DNA of 64,000 nucleotides from UMGS1696 sp963643035 (GCA_963643035.1 CAVIKO010000006.1:14081-78080), one strand, 5' to 3'; positions 35,758 to 45,025 are shown, counted from the stretch's first letter. A program made the numbers and translations. Notes: generated from the letters alone by a model not told the origin.

Positions 35758-37530
35758 TTAGCCCAAATCCGGGACATCCACAAATTCGATTTCCGCGCGG
35801 TCGTAGCCGTCGGTTTCGAGAACAAGAATTTCGTTGTCGCCGGAGCGAAGCATCGGGGCGGGGCAGTAGAGGGTCTTTTGCGGACCGGCATCGAGGTAGT
35901 AGCGACCCAGATTGAAGCCGTTGACGAGAACGATGCCGTGATGGAAACCGTCGAGCTTGATGAACGTATCCTTCGGCGCACCATCGATCACGAGATTGCC
36001 GCGCAGGAGATTCGTACCCTCTGCGGAGCCTGCCGGGGTAGCATCGTAGGTCACATGTGCGAGATTGTCTAAGGCAAACGGAATCATCTCCCAGCCGAAG
36101 TGGTACTGCTGTCCGAACCGGATGCCCACTGCACCCTTGCGGTCCCGCAGCTTCGGACCATAGTTCACGCGCCCCATATCCTCCACGAAAATGTCCAGTT
36201 TCACGGACTGTCCGTGATCGAGGTTCAGCGGCACGTCCGCCGTCCGGCGATCCCTCTCAAAGATGCCGCAGAATTTGCCGTCCATGAATACCGTTGCACG
36301 GTCGTGCAACACGTCAAACTCGAGCTTTACGCCGGAGATCGGCCCGTGGATCACTGTGGAATACATCGCAAAACCGTGGTACTGCCCGATCTCTTCCATA
36401 TATACCGGTGCAGGTGTCGGGATCGGGGCGGCAGTCTCCCGGACAGCGCGGCAGATCGGAGCGGTTTCCGTGAGCGCAACCTTGCCGTACGCCGCTTTTT
36501 CGCTGTTTTTCACCGTCAGCGGCGGCAGCTTGATCCCCTCATACTCCTCCACGAGTGCGCGCATTGCCAGATACGTCGGCGTGATGTCCCCGGCCTCGGT
36601 CAGTGGCGCGTTGTAGTCGTAGCTCGTGATTGTCGGCTGGTATACGCCCGTGTGGTTTGCGCCGTTCGTGAAACCGAAATTTGTGCCGCCGTGGAACATA
36701 TAGAAGTTCAGAGATGCACCGTAATCGAGCATTTCCCGGAAGCAGTCGATGATCTCCTCGGTCGGACGCACGTGGTGGTTCTCATACCAGTGGTCGAACC
36801 AGCCGCTCCAGAATTCACCGCACATCGTCGGGCCCATCGAGCGGTTCCCCTTTTTGCGGAAATCGTTGAGGGCATCGAAATTCTGCTTCGCGCGGGAGCC
36901 AAAATTCGCCACAGACAGATATTCCGGCAGCGTTCCGCCGTTCAGCATCCAGTCGCAGGCACCGTCCGAAGTGAAGAGCAGGCAGTCCACACCGCACTCG
37001 CGGTAGATGTCCACCACCGCGCGCATGTAATCGTGATCGTTGCCGTAACTGCCGTATTCGTTCTCGATCTGCACCATCATTACATTGCCGCCGCGGGTGG
37101 ACAGCCGATCGCCCACCTCACGGAAGAGAGCATGGTAGTACCGGCGCACTTTTTCGATGTACGCGGGATCGTTGCAGCGGAGCGCAATCTTGTCGTATTT
37201 TAAGAGCCATGCCGGAAGTCCGCCGAAATCCCATTCGGAGCAGATGTACGGACCTGGCCGCAGGATTACGTTCAATCCCAGCTCTGCAGCGAGATCGATG
37301 TACGCGGCGATGTCCAGCATCCCGGTGAAATCGAATTTGCCTTCCTCCGGCTCGTGGAGGTTCCAGCAGGTGTAGGTTTCCAGCGTGTTGAAGCCGCATT
37401 CCTTCAGCTTCTGGAGACGGTCGCGCCAGTATTCCCGCGGGATTCGGAAATAGTGCATCGCGCCCGAGATGATCCGGTACGGCTTGCCGTCCAGATAGAA
37501 TTGTTTTTCGTCATAGGTCAGGATTGCCAT
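35758..37530 (-). CDS. Beta-galactosidase, GH35
   Basis: A 590-residue enzyme hydrolysing terminal beta-galactosides. The GH35 TIM barrel carries the acid/base E158 in Q-I-E-N-E-Y-G and the nucleophile E239 in C-G-E-F-W-S-G-W. No signal peptide is seen, so it is cytoplasmic. The start at 37530 (M-A-I-L-T-Y-D) follows a CGGAGGGTA site on the minus strand; a longer reading frame extends upstream but lacks one. It is a stand-alone gene; substrate uptake may depend on the solute-binding proteins nearby. Confidence 0.93.
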   Translation of the reverse strand: MAILTYDEKQFYLDGKPYRIISGAMHYFRIPREYWRDRLQKLKECGFNTLETYTCWNLHEPEEGKFDFTGMLDIAAYIDLAAELGLNVILRPGPYICSEWDFGGLPAWLLKYDKIALRCNDPAYIEKVRRYYHALFREVGDRLSTRGGNVMMVQIENEYGSYGNDHDYMRAVVDIYRECGVDCLLFTSDGACDWMLNGGTLPEYLSVANFGSRAKQNFDALNDFRKKGNRSMGPTMCGEFWSGWFDHWYENHHVRPTEEIIDCFREMLDYGASLNFYMFHGGTNFGFTNGANHTGVYQPTITSYDYNAPLTEAGDITPTYLAMRALVEEYEGIKLPPLTVKNSEKAAYGKVALTETAPICRAVRETAAPIPTPAPVYMEEIGQYHGFAMYSTVIHGPISGVKLEFDVLHDRATVFMDGKFCGIFERDRRTADVPLNLDHGQSVKLDIFVEDMGRVNYGPKLRDRKGAVGIRFGQQYHFGWEMIPFALDNLAHVTYDATPAGSAEGTNLLRGNLVIDGAPKDTFIKLDGFHHGIVLVNGFNLGRYYLDAGPQKTLYCPAPMLRSGDNEILVLETDGYDRAEIEFVDVPDLG

Positions 37531-37682
37531 AAGTACCCTCCGTATTGGTGCGTTTTCCCCTGTATTATACCACATATTCAAGGAAAAAGCTACCGTTCTT
37601 GGAGCCTGATAGGAAAATTTTCTATGAAAATCGCGCGGCAGGCAAAAAAATGCAAATCGGTGGATTTTTTTCGTAAAACCTA

Positions 37683-37711
37683 TTGCAATCCGCAGGCAAA
37701 TGCGTTATAAT
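37683..37711 (+). promoter_or_regulatory. Promoter of the tRNA-Ala gene
   Basis: TTGCAA, a 17-nt spacer and TATAAT; the tRNA begins 16 nt after the -10 box. Confidence 0.85.
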
Positions 37712-37726
37712 AATATCATCCGTGAT

Positions 37727-37799
37727 GGGGCATTAGCTCAGCTGGGAGAGCGCAAGGTTCGCAATCTTGAGGTCAGGGGTTCGATCCCCCTATGCTCCA
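37727..37799 (+). tRNA. tRNA-Ala, anticodon CGC
   Basis: All arms fold: acceptor GGGGCAT/ATGCTCC, D-arm GCTC/GAGC, anticodon stem CAAGG/TCTTG with loop TTCGCAA (anticodon CGC, reading GCG), T-arm AGGGG/CCCCT with TTCGATC loop. CCA is not encoded: the last base A is followed by T-runs. A hairpin terminator follows. Confidence 0.95.
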
Positions 37800-37815
37800 T
37801 TTTTTTGTTTCAAGG

Positions 37816-37857
37816 ATCCGGTATCGTGTCCCACAGGACGCGCTGCCGGATTTTTTC
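37816..37857 (+). terminator. Terminator of the tRNA gene
   Basis: ATCCGG...CCGGAT with inner GTCC/GGAC, followed by TTTTTT. Confidence 0.85.
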
Positions 37858-37897
37858 ATTTTTTACACGAAAAATTTGGAAAAAATCACAAAATCCA

Positions 37898-37926
37898 TTG
37901 ACAAGCCTCGGTAAATTTGCTACAAT
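37898..37926 (+). promoter_or_regulatory. Promoter of the solute-binding protein gene at 37963
   Basis: TTGACA, a 17-nt spacer, and TACAAT; the start codon follows 36 nt later. Confidence 0.85.
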
Positions 37927-37962
37927 AGCGGCAGAATATTACAGATAAACGAGGTATCTCTC

Positions 37963-39408
37963 ATGAACATAGCCAAACGATGGACTGTGCTCTTGCTTGC
38001 AGGGATGCTCCTTTCTGCCTGCTCCGGTGGGCAGACCGATCCCGTGGACGATAAAACGACCGACACCGCCGTCGATACCGCGGAAACCACGCCTGTTGAG
38101 ACGGAAGTGACCGTGGAACTGCCGGATAAGAACTACGGCGACGCGGAGGTGATGTTTCTGACGGCGAAAAACACGGCAGAGCAGTACACCTGTCACGAAA
38201 TTTACGCAGACGAGATGAATGGGCAGCTCATAAACGATGCAGTATTCGTGCGCAACGGATTGGCAGAGGATTCTATCGGTGTAAAAATCGTGGAAACGAA
38301 GCTTGAAAATGTGGAAAAAGTAGCCCAAAACAGCTTGGTTGCCGGAGATACGGCATATGATGTGGTGATGCCGTACATGAATCGCGCTATCGATCTTGCG
38401 ACGGAGGGACTGCTGATGAACCTGTCCACGGTGCCGTATCTTGCGCTTGACAAGCCATGGTGGGATCAGAGAGTGACAGAGAACATGACGATCGCGGATA
38501 AGGTGTTCTTTTCAACGGGGGATATATCCATTCTCGACAACGAATGTACGATGGTGCTTTTCTTCAACAAGGATATCGTGAAAAAATATGGGCTTGACGA
38601 TCCGTATACGCTGGTACGCGAAAAGAAGTGGACGATTGACAAGATCGGTGAAATGGCATCGGCGGTAACGCAGGATCTGGACGGCGACGGCAAGATGACG
38701 GACAAGGACGTATGGGGAATGCCGGTCGTGGAAAACGCTGCAAATGCGTTCTATTTCGGCGCCGGTGAACGGATCGTGGACAAGAACGAGAACGGAGAGC
38801 TGCAATTCTGTATCGGCAGCGACCGGAGTGTGGATGTGTTTACAAAGGTGATGGAACTGTGTCTCGGCGAGGACGCGCTGTATGGTACTTCCTACCAGAC
38901 GCGCAATTTGATGTTTCACGAGGGAAGAGCGTTTCTTGCTTCCTTTGCGCTGACGAATTTAGATGTTCTGCGCGATTGCGAGTATGCTTTTGGTATCCTG
39001 CCGTACCCGCTGTTTGACGAGACGCAGGCGGAGTACAACAATTTGATCAGCACGGTTCTTGTTCCAACTGCGAGCGTACCGTTCAACAACACCGATCCGG
39101 AAATGACGGGTGCGACACTCGAGGCGATGGCGTACTATTCCGTGGACACGCTGACGGCGGCATATTATGACAACGCACTGAAATCCCGTTACGTCCGCGA
39201 TGAGGAGTCCGGCGAGATGCTTGACATCCTGTTTGCGACCCGCGTATACGATCTCGGGTTTATCTTCAACTGGGGCGGTTCGGGCAATATTATAAATGAT
39301 ATGTACATGAAAAAGCAAACGGACATCGTGTCGCAGTGGGAGAGCCTTCGTCCGAAAGCGGAAGCTGCGCTTGCCGACGCGATGGACACGTTCGCACAAC
39401 TGCAGTAA
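37963..39408 (+). CDS. Extracellular solute-binding lipoprotein (family 1-like)
   Basis: A 481-residue lipoprotein. The signal peptide ends in the lipobox L-S-A-C, followed by a Thr/Asp/Glu-rich linker (about 25-50) and a two-lobed periplasmic-binding-protein fold. Residues 238-249 (D-L-D-G-D-G-K-M-T-D-K-D) look like an EF-hand loop. It probably delivers a sugar to an ABC transporter, but no permease gene is adjacent. It is a paralogue of the proteins at 40929 and 51714. GAGGT precedes the start. Confidence 0.85.
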   Translation: MNIAKRWTVLLLAGMLLSACSGGQTDPVDDKTTDTAVDTAETTPVETEVTVELPDKNYGDAEVMFLTAKNTAEQYTCHEIYADEMNGQLINDAVFVRNGLAEDSIGVKIVETKLENVEKVAQNSLVAGDTAYDVVMPYMNRAIDLATEGLLMNLSTVPYLALDKPWWDQRVTENMTIADKVFFSTGDISILDNECTMVLFFNKDIVKKYGLDDPYTLVREKKWTIDKIGEMASAVTQDLDGDGKMTDKDVWGMPVVENAANAFYFGAGERIVDKNENGELQFCIGSDRSVDVFTKVMELCLGEDALYGTSYQTRNLMFHEGRAFLASFALTNLDVLRDCEYAFGILPYPLFDETQAEYNNLISTVLVPTASVPFNNTDPEMTGATLEAMAYYSVDTLTAAYYDNALKSRYVRDEESGEMLDILFATRVYDLGFIFNWGGSGNIINDMYMKKQTDIVSQWESLRPKAEAALADAMDTFAQLQ

Positions 39409-39452
39409 GGAGACGCGGGAAACGGAAAAATACCTGATTCATTAACATCACC

Positions 39453-39475
39453 TTACGATAGGCGGTATTCTCTAC
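39453..39475 (+). repeat. Partial copy of the palindrome at 35434-35544
   Basis: TTACGATAGGCGGTATTC followed by TCTAC matches the right arm of that element with one or two changes. Only one arm is present. Confidence 0.55.
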
Positions 39476-39506
39476 TACATAACGTGCTGTCTGTACAACC
39501 AGGAAG

Positions 39507-39530
39507 CCTCTGATGTAAGGTTATTTTTGC
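39507..39530 (+). repeat. Half copy of the MITE-like element at 48225-48304
   Basis: It begins CCTCTGATGTAAGG and ends TTATTTTTGC; 23 of 24 bases match the left end of the element at 48225. The other arm is missing. Confidence 0.6.
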
Positions 39531-39584
39531 AGAGTATTCTTAGCAATCGCGTTGCCAGATCCGTATAATGCAACCCAATGTATT

Positions 39585-39650
39585 TATAAAAGTTCTTGCG
39601 GGAGCTGGAACGAACAAGTTCGTTCTCAAAAAGCGACCGTATTCTCACAG
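39585..39650 (+). repeat. Intergenic repeat, copy 14
   Basis: TATAAAAGTTCTTGCGGGAG, CTGGAACGAACAAGTTCG, TTCTCAAAAAGCGACCGT; palindrome GAACGAAC/GTTCGTTC at 39608-39625. Near-identical to 9190-9240. It ends just before the ribosome binding site of the dehydrogenase gene. Confidence 0.85.
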
Positions 39651-39659
39651 GAGGTATAT

Positions 39660-40748
39660 ATGGAAAAATTACGTATAGGTATCATCGGCACAGGTGGCAT
39701 CGCACATGCGCATGCGAGCTCGTACAAGGCGTTTGACGATGTAGAGGTCGTAGCGGGCGCGGACATTATCCCCGGCAAAGCGCGCCGCTTCTTAGACGAA
39801 TTCGGCTGGACAGACGCGGCGGCGTACGAATCCTGCGAGGAGTTGTGCAAGCGGGACGACATTGACGCGGTGTCCGTCTGCACGTACAACAGCCAACACG
39901 CGGTCTGCGCGATCATGGCGCTGGAATCCGGCAAACACGTACTGCTTGAAAAGCCAATGTGCGTTACGCTGGAGGAAGGGCTTGCCATCATGCGCGCGGA
40001 GAAAAAGAGCGGCAAGATTCTGACCATCGGTTTCCAGCCGCGGTACAACAACAACTGCCGCAAGATCAAACGGATCGTGGAATCCGGAGAACTGGGCAAG
40101 GTGTACTATGTCCAGATCGGCGGAAGCCGTCGGCGCGGTATCCCGGGCAGCACGTTCATTGAGAAGGACAAGGCGGTCTTCGGCGCGATCGGCGACCTTG
40201 GCTGCTACTCCCTCGATCTGTCCCTCAACTCCATCGGGTATCCGAAGCCGCTGTCCGTGTCCGCGTATACGAGCGACTATTTCGGCAAGAACCCGAAGTA
40301 CTACGGCGAGTCGGATCGGTTCTCCGTGGACGATTTCTCCGCGGCATTCATCCGGCTTGAGGGGAACATCATCCTCGACTACCGTATGGCGTGGGCAATG
40401 CACATGGACATCTGCTCCGACTTTGTGATCCTCGGCACGGACGCGGGTCTGAAGGCGACGGCGCCCCAGCCGAATCCGTTGTGGGGTTCCATCATCGACG
40501 GCAGCATCTCCGGACTCTACCTTATGCACGACCAGTGCGGCGAACCGGTCACGACCCCACTCTCATTGGAAGCCACAAATTACAATATCTTCCAGATGAA
40601 GGTGCGCGATTTCGTAGACGCCATTAAGGAACACCGCCCTGCGCCGATCCCAACGAGCCAGATCATCTACAATCAGGCAATCATCGATGCAATGCTCATC
40701 TCTGCCAGAGAGCGGGAGGAGATCAAGATTGAGATCCCGGAAATATAA
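39660..40748 (+). CDS. Gfo/Idh/MocA family oxidoreductase
   Basis: A 362-residue NAD(P)-dependent dehydrogenase. The Rossmann motif I-G-I-I-G-T-G-G-I-A opens it and E-K-P-M-C-V-T is the conserved E-K-P motif (about 97-99). Members oxidise or isomerise sugars, inositols and aminosugars. The start at 39660 follows AGGAGGT; an in-frame upstream extension is unlikely because it crosses the repeat. It sits between two solute-binding proteins, so a sugar-acid or inositol-type substrate is plausible. Confidence 0.88.
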   Translation: MEKLRIGIIGTGGIAHAHASSYKAFDDVEVVAGADIIPGKARRFLDEFGWTDAAAYESCEELCKRDDIDAVSVCTYNSQHAVCAIMALESGKHVLLEKPMCVTLEEGLAIMRAEKKSGKILTIGFQPRYNNNCRKIKRIVESGELGKVYYVQIGGSRRRGIPGSTFIEKDKAVFGAIGDLGCYSLDLSLNSIGYPKPLSVSAYTSDYFGKNPKYYGESDRFSVDDFSAAFIRLEGNIILDYRMAWAMHMDICSDFVILGTDAGLKATAPQPNPLWGSIIDGSISGLYLMHDQCGEPVTTPLSLEATNYNIFQMKVRDFVDAIKEHRPAPIPTSQIIYNQAIIDAMLISAREREEIKIEIPEI

Positions 40749-40851
40749 GGAAACGGTGATTTCGCATCAAAGCAACGTATATCCCATACCTTTGGCGCAA
40801 ACACACGGTTTCGCTAACTTCCTATAATAATTCACAAAAACTACATAAATC

Positions 40852-40880
40852 TTGACAAAATCGAACACCTGTGGTATACC
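40852..40880 (+). promoter_or_regulatory. Promoter of the solute-binding protein gene at 40929
   Basis: TTGACA, 17 nt, TATACC. The left arm of the inverted repeat at 40864-40904 lies between the -35 and -10 boxes. Confidence 0.8.
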
Positions 40881-40904
40881 GAATTCAGCAACACCACAGG
40901 TGTT
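40864..40904 (+). promoter_or_regulatory. Candidate operator or terminator: 12-bp inverted repeat
   Basis: AACACCTGTGGT (40864-40875) and ACCACAGGTGTT (40893-40904) are exact complements around 17 nt. The left arm lies within the promoter; the right arm is followed by a T-run. It could be an operator, a terminator of the preceding dehydrogenase transcript, or both. Confidence 0.65.
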
Positions 40905-40928
40905 TTTACTCAAAAGGAGTGTTTGATT

Positions 40929-42419
40929 GTGAAAAAAGCTACATTTGTAACGATATTGGTGGCAATGCTGCTTGTATCGTCCCTTGTCGGATGCGGTCAG
41001 GGCGGCGCTGCGGAAACCACGGGCGGGGAGAACGCATCGGTTGCGGAAACGGAATCGGAGACGGAATCGGAGACGGAGCTGACCCGGGAAAATACGCCGG
41101 ATACATTGCCTGCGGATCTCGATTTCGGCGGCGAGGATATATGTATTCTCCATCGTGCCGGCGACCATGACGTGCAGGTCGAGATTACGGCGGACAACAC
41201 CGGTGATGTGGTGGATTCCTCCATCTTCAACCGGAACATTTCTGTGGAGGATCGGCTGAATGTGAAGCTGTCCTACGTGGGTACGACGGATGATGTACAC
41301 GGCATGGATCAAATCAAGGTGCTGATGCCGGCTGCCATCAACGCGGGCGATCCCGTGTATGACCTCATTGCGAGCCATATGAGCCAGACAACGCCGTATG
41401 TATTGCAGCAGTATTTTTACAACCTGAACGCGCAGCCGTATCTCGATTTTGATATGCCATGGTGGAACCAGTCCTTCAAAGAGCAAATCACGTTAAATGG
41501 AAAGAACTACATGGCAGCAGGCGACATCAGCCAGACGATGCTGCGCGGTATCTATGTCACAATCATGAATAAGAAGGTGATGAACGAGTATTATCCGGGA
41601 TACAATATATACGATACGGTACGTGCGGGAAATTGGACCTATGATGAAATGCTGCGCCTTGTGGACATCTATCACGATGTAAACGGAGACGGTAAGGCGG
41701 ATGAAGGCGACATTTACGGTCTGGTGCGCGATTCTACCGGCATCATCAACGATGCCATTGTCGGTTCCTTTGATATTCCGCTTGTGGAAAATGAGGGAGA
41801 TACCCTAAAAATTGTATTCAACAGCGAAAAGACAATCAGCTTTTACGAAAAGATGCAGGTACTGCTGTATGAAAACAATTACGCCCTGAAGCGGGAATAT
41901 GCAAATCTGCACGAAAAGCTCGTGGACAACACGGCGCTGATGACGATTTTCCGACTGAGCTTGACAGATTCCCTGCGCGAGATGGAATCGGATTATATGA
42001 TTCTGCCCTGTCCGAAATATGATGACGCACAGCAGGATTACTGCTGCTTCACACACAACGGCTTCTCCGTATTCTGCATCCCGGTCAGCGCAGCGCATCC
42101 GGATATTTCCGCGGCAACATTAGAGGCCTTGTGCGCGGAATCGTACCGCACCTGCACGATGGCATACTTTGAGACGACGGTGAAGGAAAAGCTGGCGCGC
42201 GACAACGATACCGCCGAAATGATTGACATCATTAACAATGGCGTGCGGTTTGACTTTGGCTACGTGTACTCCGCAAGCCTTTCCGACCTTATTCAGATTC
42301 CGCGAAATTATCTCAACAACACGAAGAATACCAGGGGTGCATCCACGCTTGCGACCAGGGTAGGGCTTGCTGAAAAGAAGCTGCCGGAGCTGCTCGAAGC
42401 GTTTGAAAACCTGGAATAA
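40929..42419 (+). CDS. Extracellular solute-binding lipoprotein
   Basis: A 496-residue lipoprotein, paralogous to 37963. The GTG start at 40929 follows AAAGGAG and gives a normal signal peptide ending L-V-G-C; a TTG 6 nt upstream is less likely. A Glu/Thr-rich linker repeats E-T-E-S-E-T-E-S. A 12-residue loop D-V-N-G-D-G-K-A-D-E-G-D lies at 250-261. Predicted to bind a sugar or glycoside; no permease is adjacent. Confidence 0.84.
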   Translation: MKKATFVTILVAMLLVSSLVGCGQGGAAETTGGENASVAETESETESETELTRENTPDTLPADLDFGGEDICILHRAGDHDVQVEITADNTGDVVDSSIFNRNISVEDRLNVKLSYVGTTDDVHGMDQIKVLMPAAINAGDPVYDLIASHMSQTTPYVLQQYFYNLNAQPYLDFDMPWWNQSFKEQITLNGKNYMAAGDISQTMLRGIYVTIMNKKVMNEYYPGYNIYDTVRAGNWTYDEMLRLVDIYHDVNGDGKADEGDIYGLVRDSTGIINDAIVGSFDIPLVENEGDTLKIVFNSEKTISFYEKMQVLLYENNYALKREYANLHEKLVDNTALMTIFRLSLTDSLREMESDYMILPCPKYDDAQQDYCCFTHNGFSVFCIPVSAAHPDISAATLEALCAESYRTCTMAYFETTVKEKLARDNDTAEMIDIINNGVRFDFGYVYSASLSDLIQIPRNYLNNTKNTRGASTLATRVGLAEKKLPELLEAFENLE

Positions 42420-42431
42420 GCGATACACACT

Positions 42432-42441
42432 NNNNNNNNNN
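42432..42441. other. Assembly gap of 10 N
   Basis: Unknown bases. The stretch 42420-42533 otherwise holds a TTTTGCGGAT-like hairpin remnant and no gene. Confidence 0.98.
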
Positions 42442-42533
42442 CTATATAGAAACACAGCGAATCTCAAAACGCGGGATACGCTGTGTTTTCTATCGCCGCA
42501 GGAAGGAATCGTGAGAATTTCACACGCAGCTTA

Positions 42534-42562
42534 TTGATATTATATTGCGTATATGGTATACT
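42534..42562 (+). promoter_or_regulatory. Promoter of the TetM-like gene
   Basis: TTGATA, 17 nt, TATACT; a leader of about 90 nt leads to the start codon. Confidence 0.75.
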
Positions 42563-42660
42563 AAGTTTTGCAGGAGCGCAATGAATTTTTGGATGTGTTG
42601 GTTCCTAAGGTGCGCTCCCTCTCGCACCCATCCTATATTTCAGGAGGACTATATCACGCC

Positions 42661-44814
42661 ATGCCATCGAGTGAATTTTTGAATTTGGGCATCTTAGCGC
42701 ACGTGGATGCCGGGAAGACGACCCTGACGGAGCGGATGTTGTTCGCGGCAGGCAGTATCCGGGAGGCGGGGAGCGTGGATGACGGCAATACACGCACCGA
42801 TTCGCTGACCGTCGAGAGGGAACGGGGGATCTCTGTCCGTACAGCAACCGCGTCGCTCCGGTGGCAGGAAAAGTGCATCAATATCATCGATACCCCAGGT
42901 CACGTTGATTTCGCCGGGGAGGTTGAACGGTGCCTCGGTGCGCTCGATGTCGCCATTGTCATTGTGTCCGCGCCGGACGGTGTGCGTGCGCATACCGAAA
43001 ATATTCTTCGCGCCCTCGATGCCTGCCATACCCCGCGCGTCCTGTTCGTCAATAAAATTGACCGCGCCGGAGCAGAGCATTCCGCTCCCGATTCCCCTGC
43101 GTTGACTGCCGCTCTCCACCGGATCACCGGTGCGCGAATGACGTATATGAACGTCCAATCCGTGTCCAATATGGCCGGGGCGGATGCGAAGATTTGCCCG
43201 CGCCCGATTGCGGAGGCTGCTACGGAGGCTCTCGCGGAAATCGATCCCGCAGCGGAGGAGGCGTTTCTCACAGATACCACATTGCCGGACAACATCGCGC
43301 GTGATAAGCTGAAAACCGCCATCCGCGACTGCAGAATCACACCGATCCTCTGGGGCTGCGCGAAAAACGGCACGGGTGTTGCGGAGCTGCTCGATTTCTG
43401 CACCGAATTCATGCCGGACGCCGCCTGCCGAGAAACGGATACCCTCTCCGGTATGATTTTCAAAATCGAGCATGACCGCGCCATGGGGAAACTCGCGTAT
43501 ATTCGCCTGTTCGGCGGCAGTTTGAAAAGCCGCGATTCCGTCACCCTCACCGATCCCGCTGCACAGACTGTATCCGCCGCACAAACCGATTCCAACGAAT
43601 CATTCGATAAAAACGAACCGTTCGATAGAAACGAACCGTTCGATAGAAACGAACCGTTCGATAAAATCGAACCGGACGATGCTGTACCAGTCGAGGACGA
43701 TGCACCTGCCGCGCCGTGGAAGATCACCCAAATCCGCCGGGCAGATCCGCAAAACGGCGGCAGATTCACCGATGCGGGAGCGATTTCCGCAGGGGATATT
43801 GGCGTACTGTGTGGTCTGACCGGTGCAAAATGCGGCAATTTTGTCGGAGCTGTCTCCGGAAATGGTACCGCACGCCTTGCCCATCCGCTTTTGTCCGTAC
43901 AGGTCAAGCCGTCTGCGGAGGAAGAAGCGAAAATGCCCGGAGAGGCTCTGCCGTCGCTGGCAAACGCAATGCGCGAACTGTCCGAGGAGGAGCCGTATCT
44001 CGATGCGAAATGGGAAAACGGACAGTCCGAGATTGTCGTCCGTTTGACCGGCGGTGTACAGCGGGAGATTCTTGAAAATCTGCTCTGGGAACGGTACGGC
44101 AAACGTGCGGTGTTTTCCGCGCCGACCGTCATCTATCAGGAAACGCCGACGCGGGAAGGGATCGCTTACGCTGACTATACCATGCCGAAGCCATGCTGGG
44201 CGGTTGTGCAGTTCAAGTTCACCCCTATGCCGCGCGGATACGGTGTCTCCTATCACGGCAGGCTCCCGTCCAATCAGCTCTTCTATCGGTACCAGAGCCA
44301 CATCCGCCGTTCGTTCCGGGAATGTCTGGCACAGGGACTCCACGGTTGGGAGGTCACGGATTTCCGCTGCGAGTTGATCGGCGGCGAACACCACACGATC
44401 CACACCCATCCGCTTGATTTCTTTGTTTGTACACCGATGGCGTTCATGAACGGACTCGTGAACTGCGGTACCACGCTGCTTGAGCCGCTCATGCGTTGGC
44501 GGATCACCTGCCCGATGGAACTCTCCGGCAGGATTCTTTCGCAGATCACCGTCCGCCGCGGCACCTATGATACGCCGGTCGTGACGGGCGATACCGCGTC
44601 CATGGAGGCGATCGCTCCCCTTGCCACGACGATGGATTTTCCGATCTGGATTGCCTCCGCTGCCTCCGGCAGGGCGGTCTGCGCGTCCGATTTCTACGGC
44701 TACAGCGAATGCCCCGCGGGCGAGATGCACGAAACGCCAAGACGTGGTGTCAATCCCCTCGATCGGGCAAGATGGATCCTGTACTGCCGCGGCGCAGGAA
44801 AATGGGAGGAATAA
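42661..44814 (+). CDS. TetM/TetO-like ribosomal protection GTPase with internal tandem repeat
   Basis: A 717-residue EF-G-like translational GTPase. G1 A-H-V-D-A-G-K-T (13-20), G3 D-T-P-G-H, and G4 N-K-I-D are intact. The C-terminal G-L-H-G-W-E-V-T-D and P-R-R-G-x-N-P-L-D-R-A-R segments resemble Tet(M)/Tet(O). Residues 312-340 are a direct repeat of N-E-P-F-D-R, in the domain II region. The start at 42661 follows AGGAGG at 42642, 13 nt away. Tetracycline release is possible but divergent members may do other jobs. Confidence 0.85.
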   Translation: MPSSEFLNLGILAHVDAGKTTLTERMLFAAGSIREAGSVDDGNTRTDSLTVERERGISVRTATASLRWQEKCINIIDTPGHVDFAGEVERCLGALDVAIVIVSAPDGVRAHTENILRALDACHTPRVLFVNKIDRAGAEHSAPDSPALTAALHRITGARMTYMNVQSVSNMAGADAKICPRPIAEAATEALAEIDPAAEEAFLTDTTLPDNIARDKLKTAIRDCRITPILWGCAKNGTGVAELLDFCTEFMPDAACRETDTLSGMIFKIEHDRAMGKLAYIRLFGGSLKSRDSVTLTDPAAQTVSAAQTDSNESFDKNEPFDRNEPFDRNEPFDKIEPDDAVPVEDDAPAAPWKITQIRRADPQNGGRFTDAGAISAGDIGVLCGLTGAKCGNFVGAVSGNGTARLAHPLLSVQVKPSAEEEAKMPGEALPSLANAMRELSEEEPYLDAKWENGQSEIVVRLTGGVQREILENLLWERYGKRAVFSAPTVIYQETPTREGIAYADYTMPKPCWAVVQFKFTPMPRGYGVSYHGRLPSNQLFYRYQSHIRRSFRECLAQGLHGWEVTDFRCELIGGEHHTIHTHPLDFFVCTPMAFMNGLVNCGTTLLEPLMRWRITCPMELSGRILSQITVRRGTYDTPVVTGDTASMEAIAPLATTMDFPIWIASAASGRAVCASDFYGYSECPAGEMHETPRRGVNPLDRARWILYCRGAGKWEE
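43594..43680 (+). repeat. 18-bp tandem repeat inside the TetM-like gene
   Basis: Four units of 18 bp (43594-43665), encoding N-E-S-F-D-K then N-E-P-F-D-[RK] three times, and a fifth partial unit. Units are nearly identical in DNA, so the array is recent. Confidence 0.9.
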
Positions 44815-44933
44815 AGCGAATGGAATTGTATCGCGTGCAAAAAGCATCGCTGGAGGAAGGCAAGGCGGATCGTCCGTGGGAGGACCGTCCGGTGGCGGAC
44901 GTGATATAGCGGTGGCACTGCGTGAAAATTGAG

Positions 44934-44966
44934 GGCAGGGATCCCGTATCCCGCCTTCTTTTTTTG
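44934..44966 (+). terminator. Terminator after the TetM-like gene
   Basis: GGCAGGGAT pairs with ATCCCGCC, then TTCTTTTTTT. Confidence 0.85.
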
Positions 44967-45025
44967 TGGATTTGGCGCGATGTGCGGTTTTTTCTTTTTA
45001 CGAAAATGTTTCGCAGCCAAAGGGC

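Noticed and set aside
43594..43680. CRISPR-like repeat array
   Set aside because: Units are contiguous, 18 bp, in frame and coding, without spacers.
44820..44909. A 29-residue reading frame M-E-L-Y-R-V-Q-K after the TetM-like gene
   Set aside because: No ribosome binding site, no recognisable family, and the TetM-like stop lies just before it; it is too short to support.
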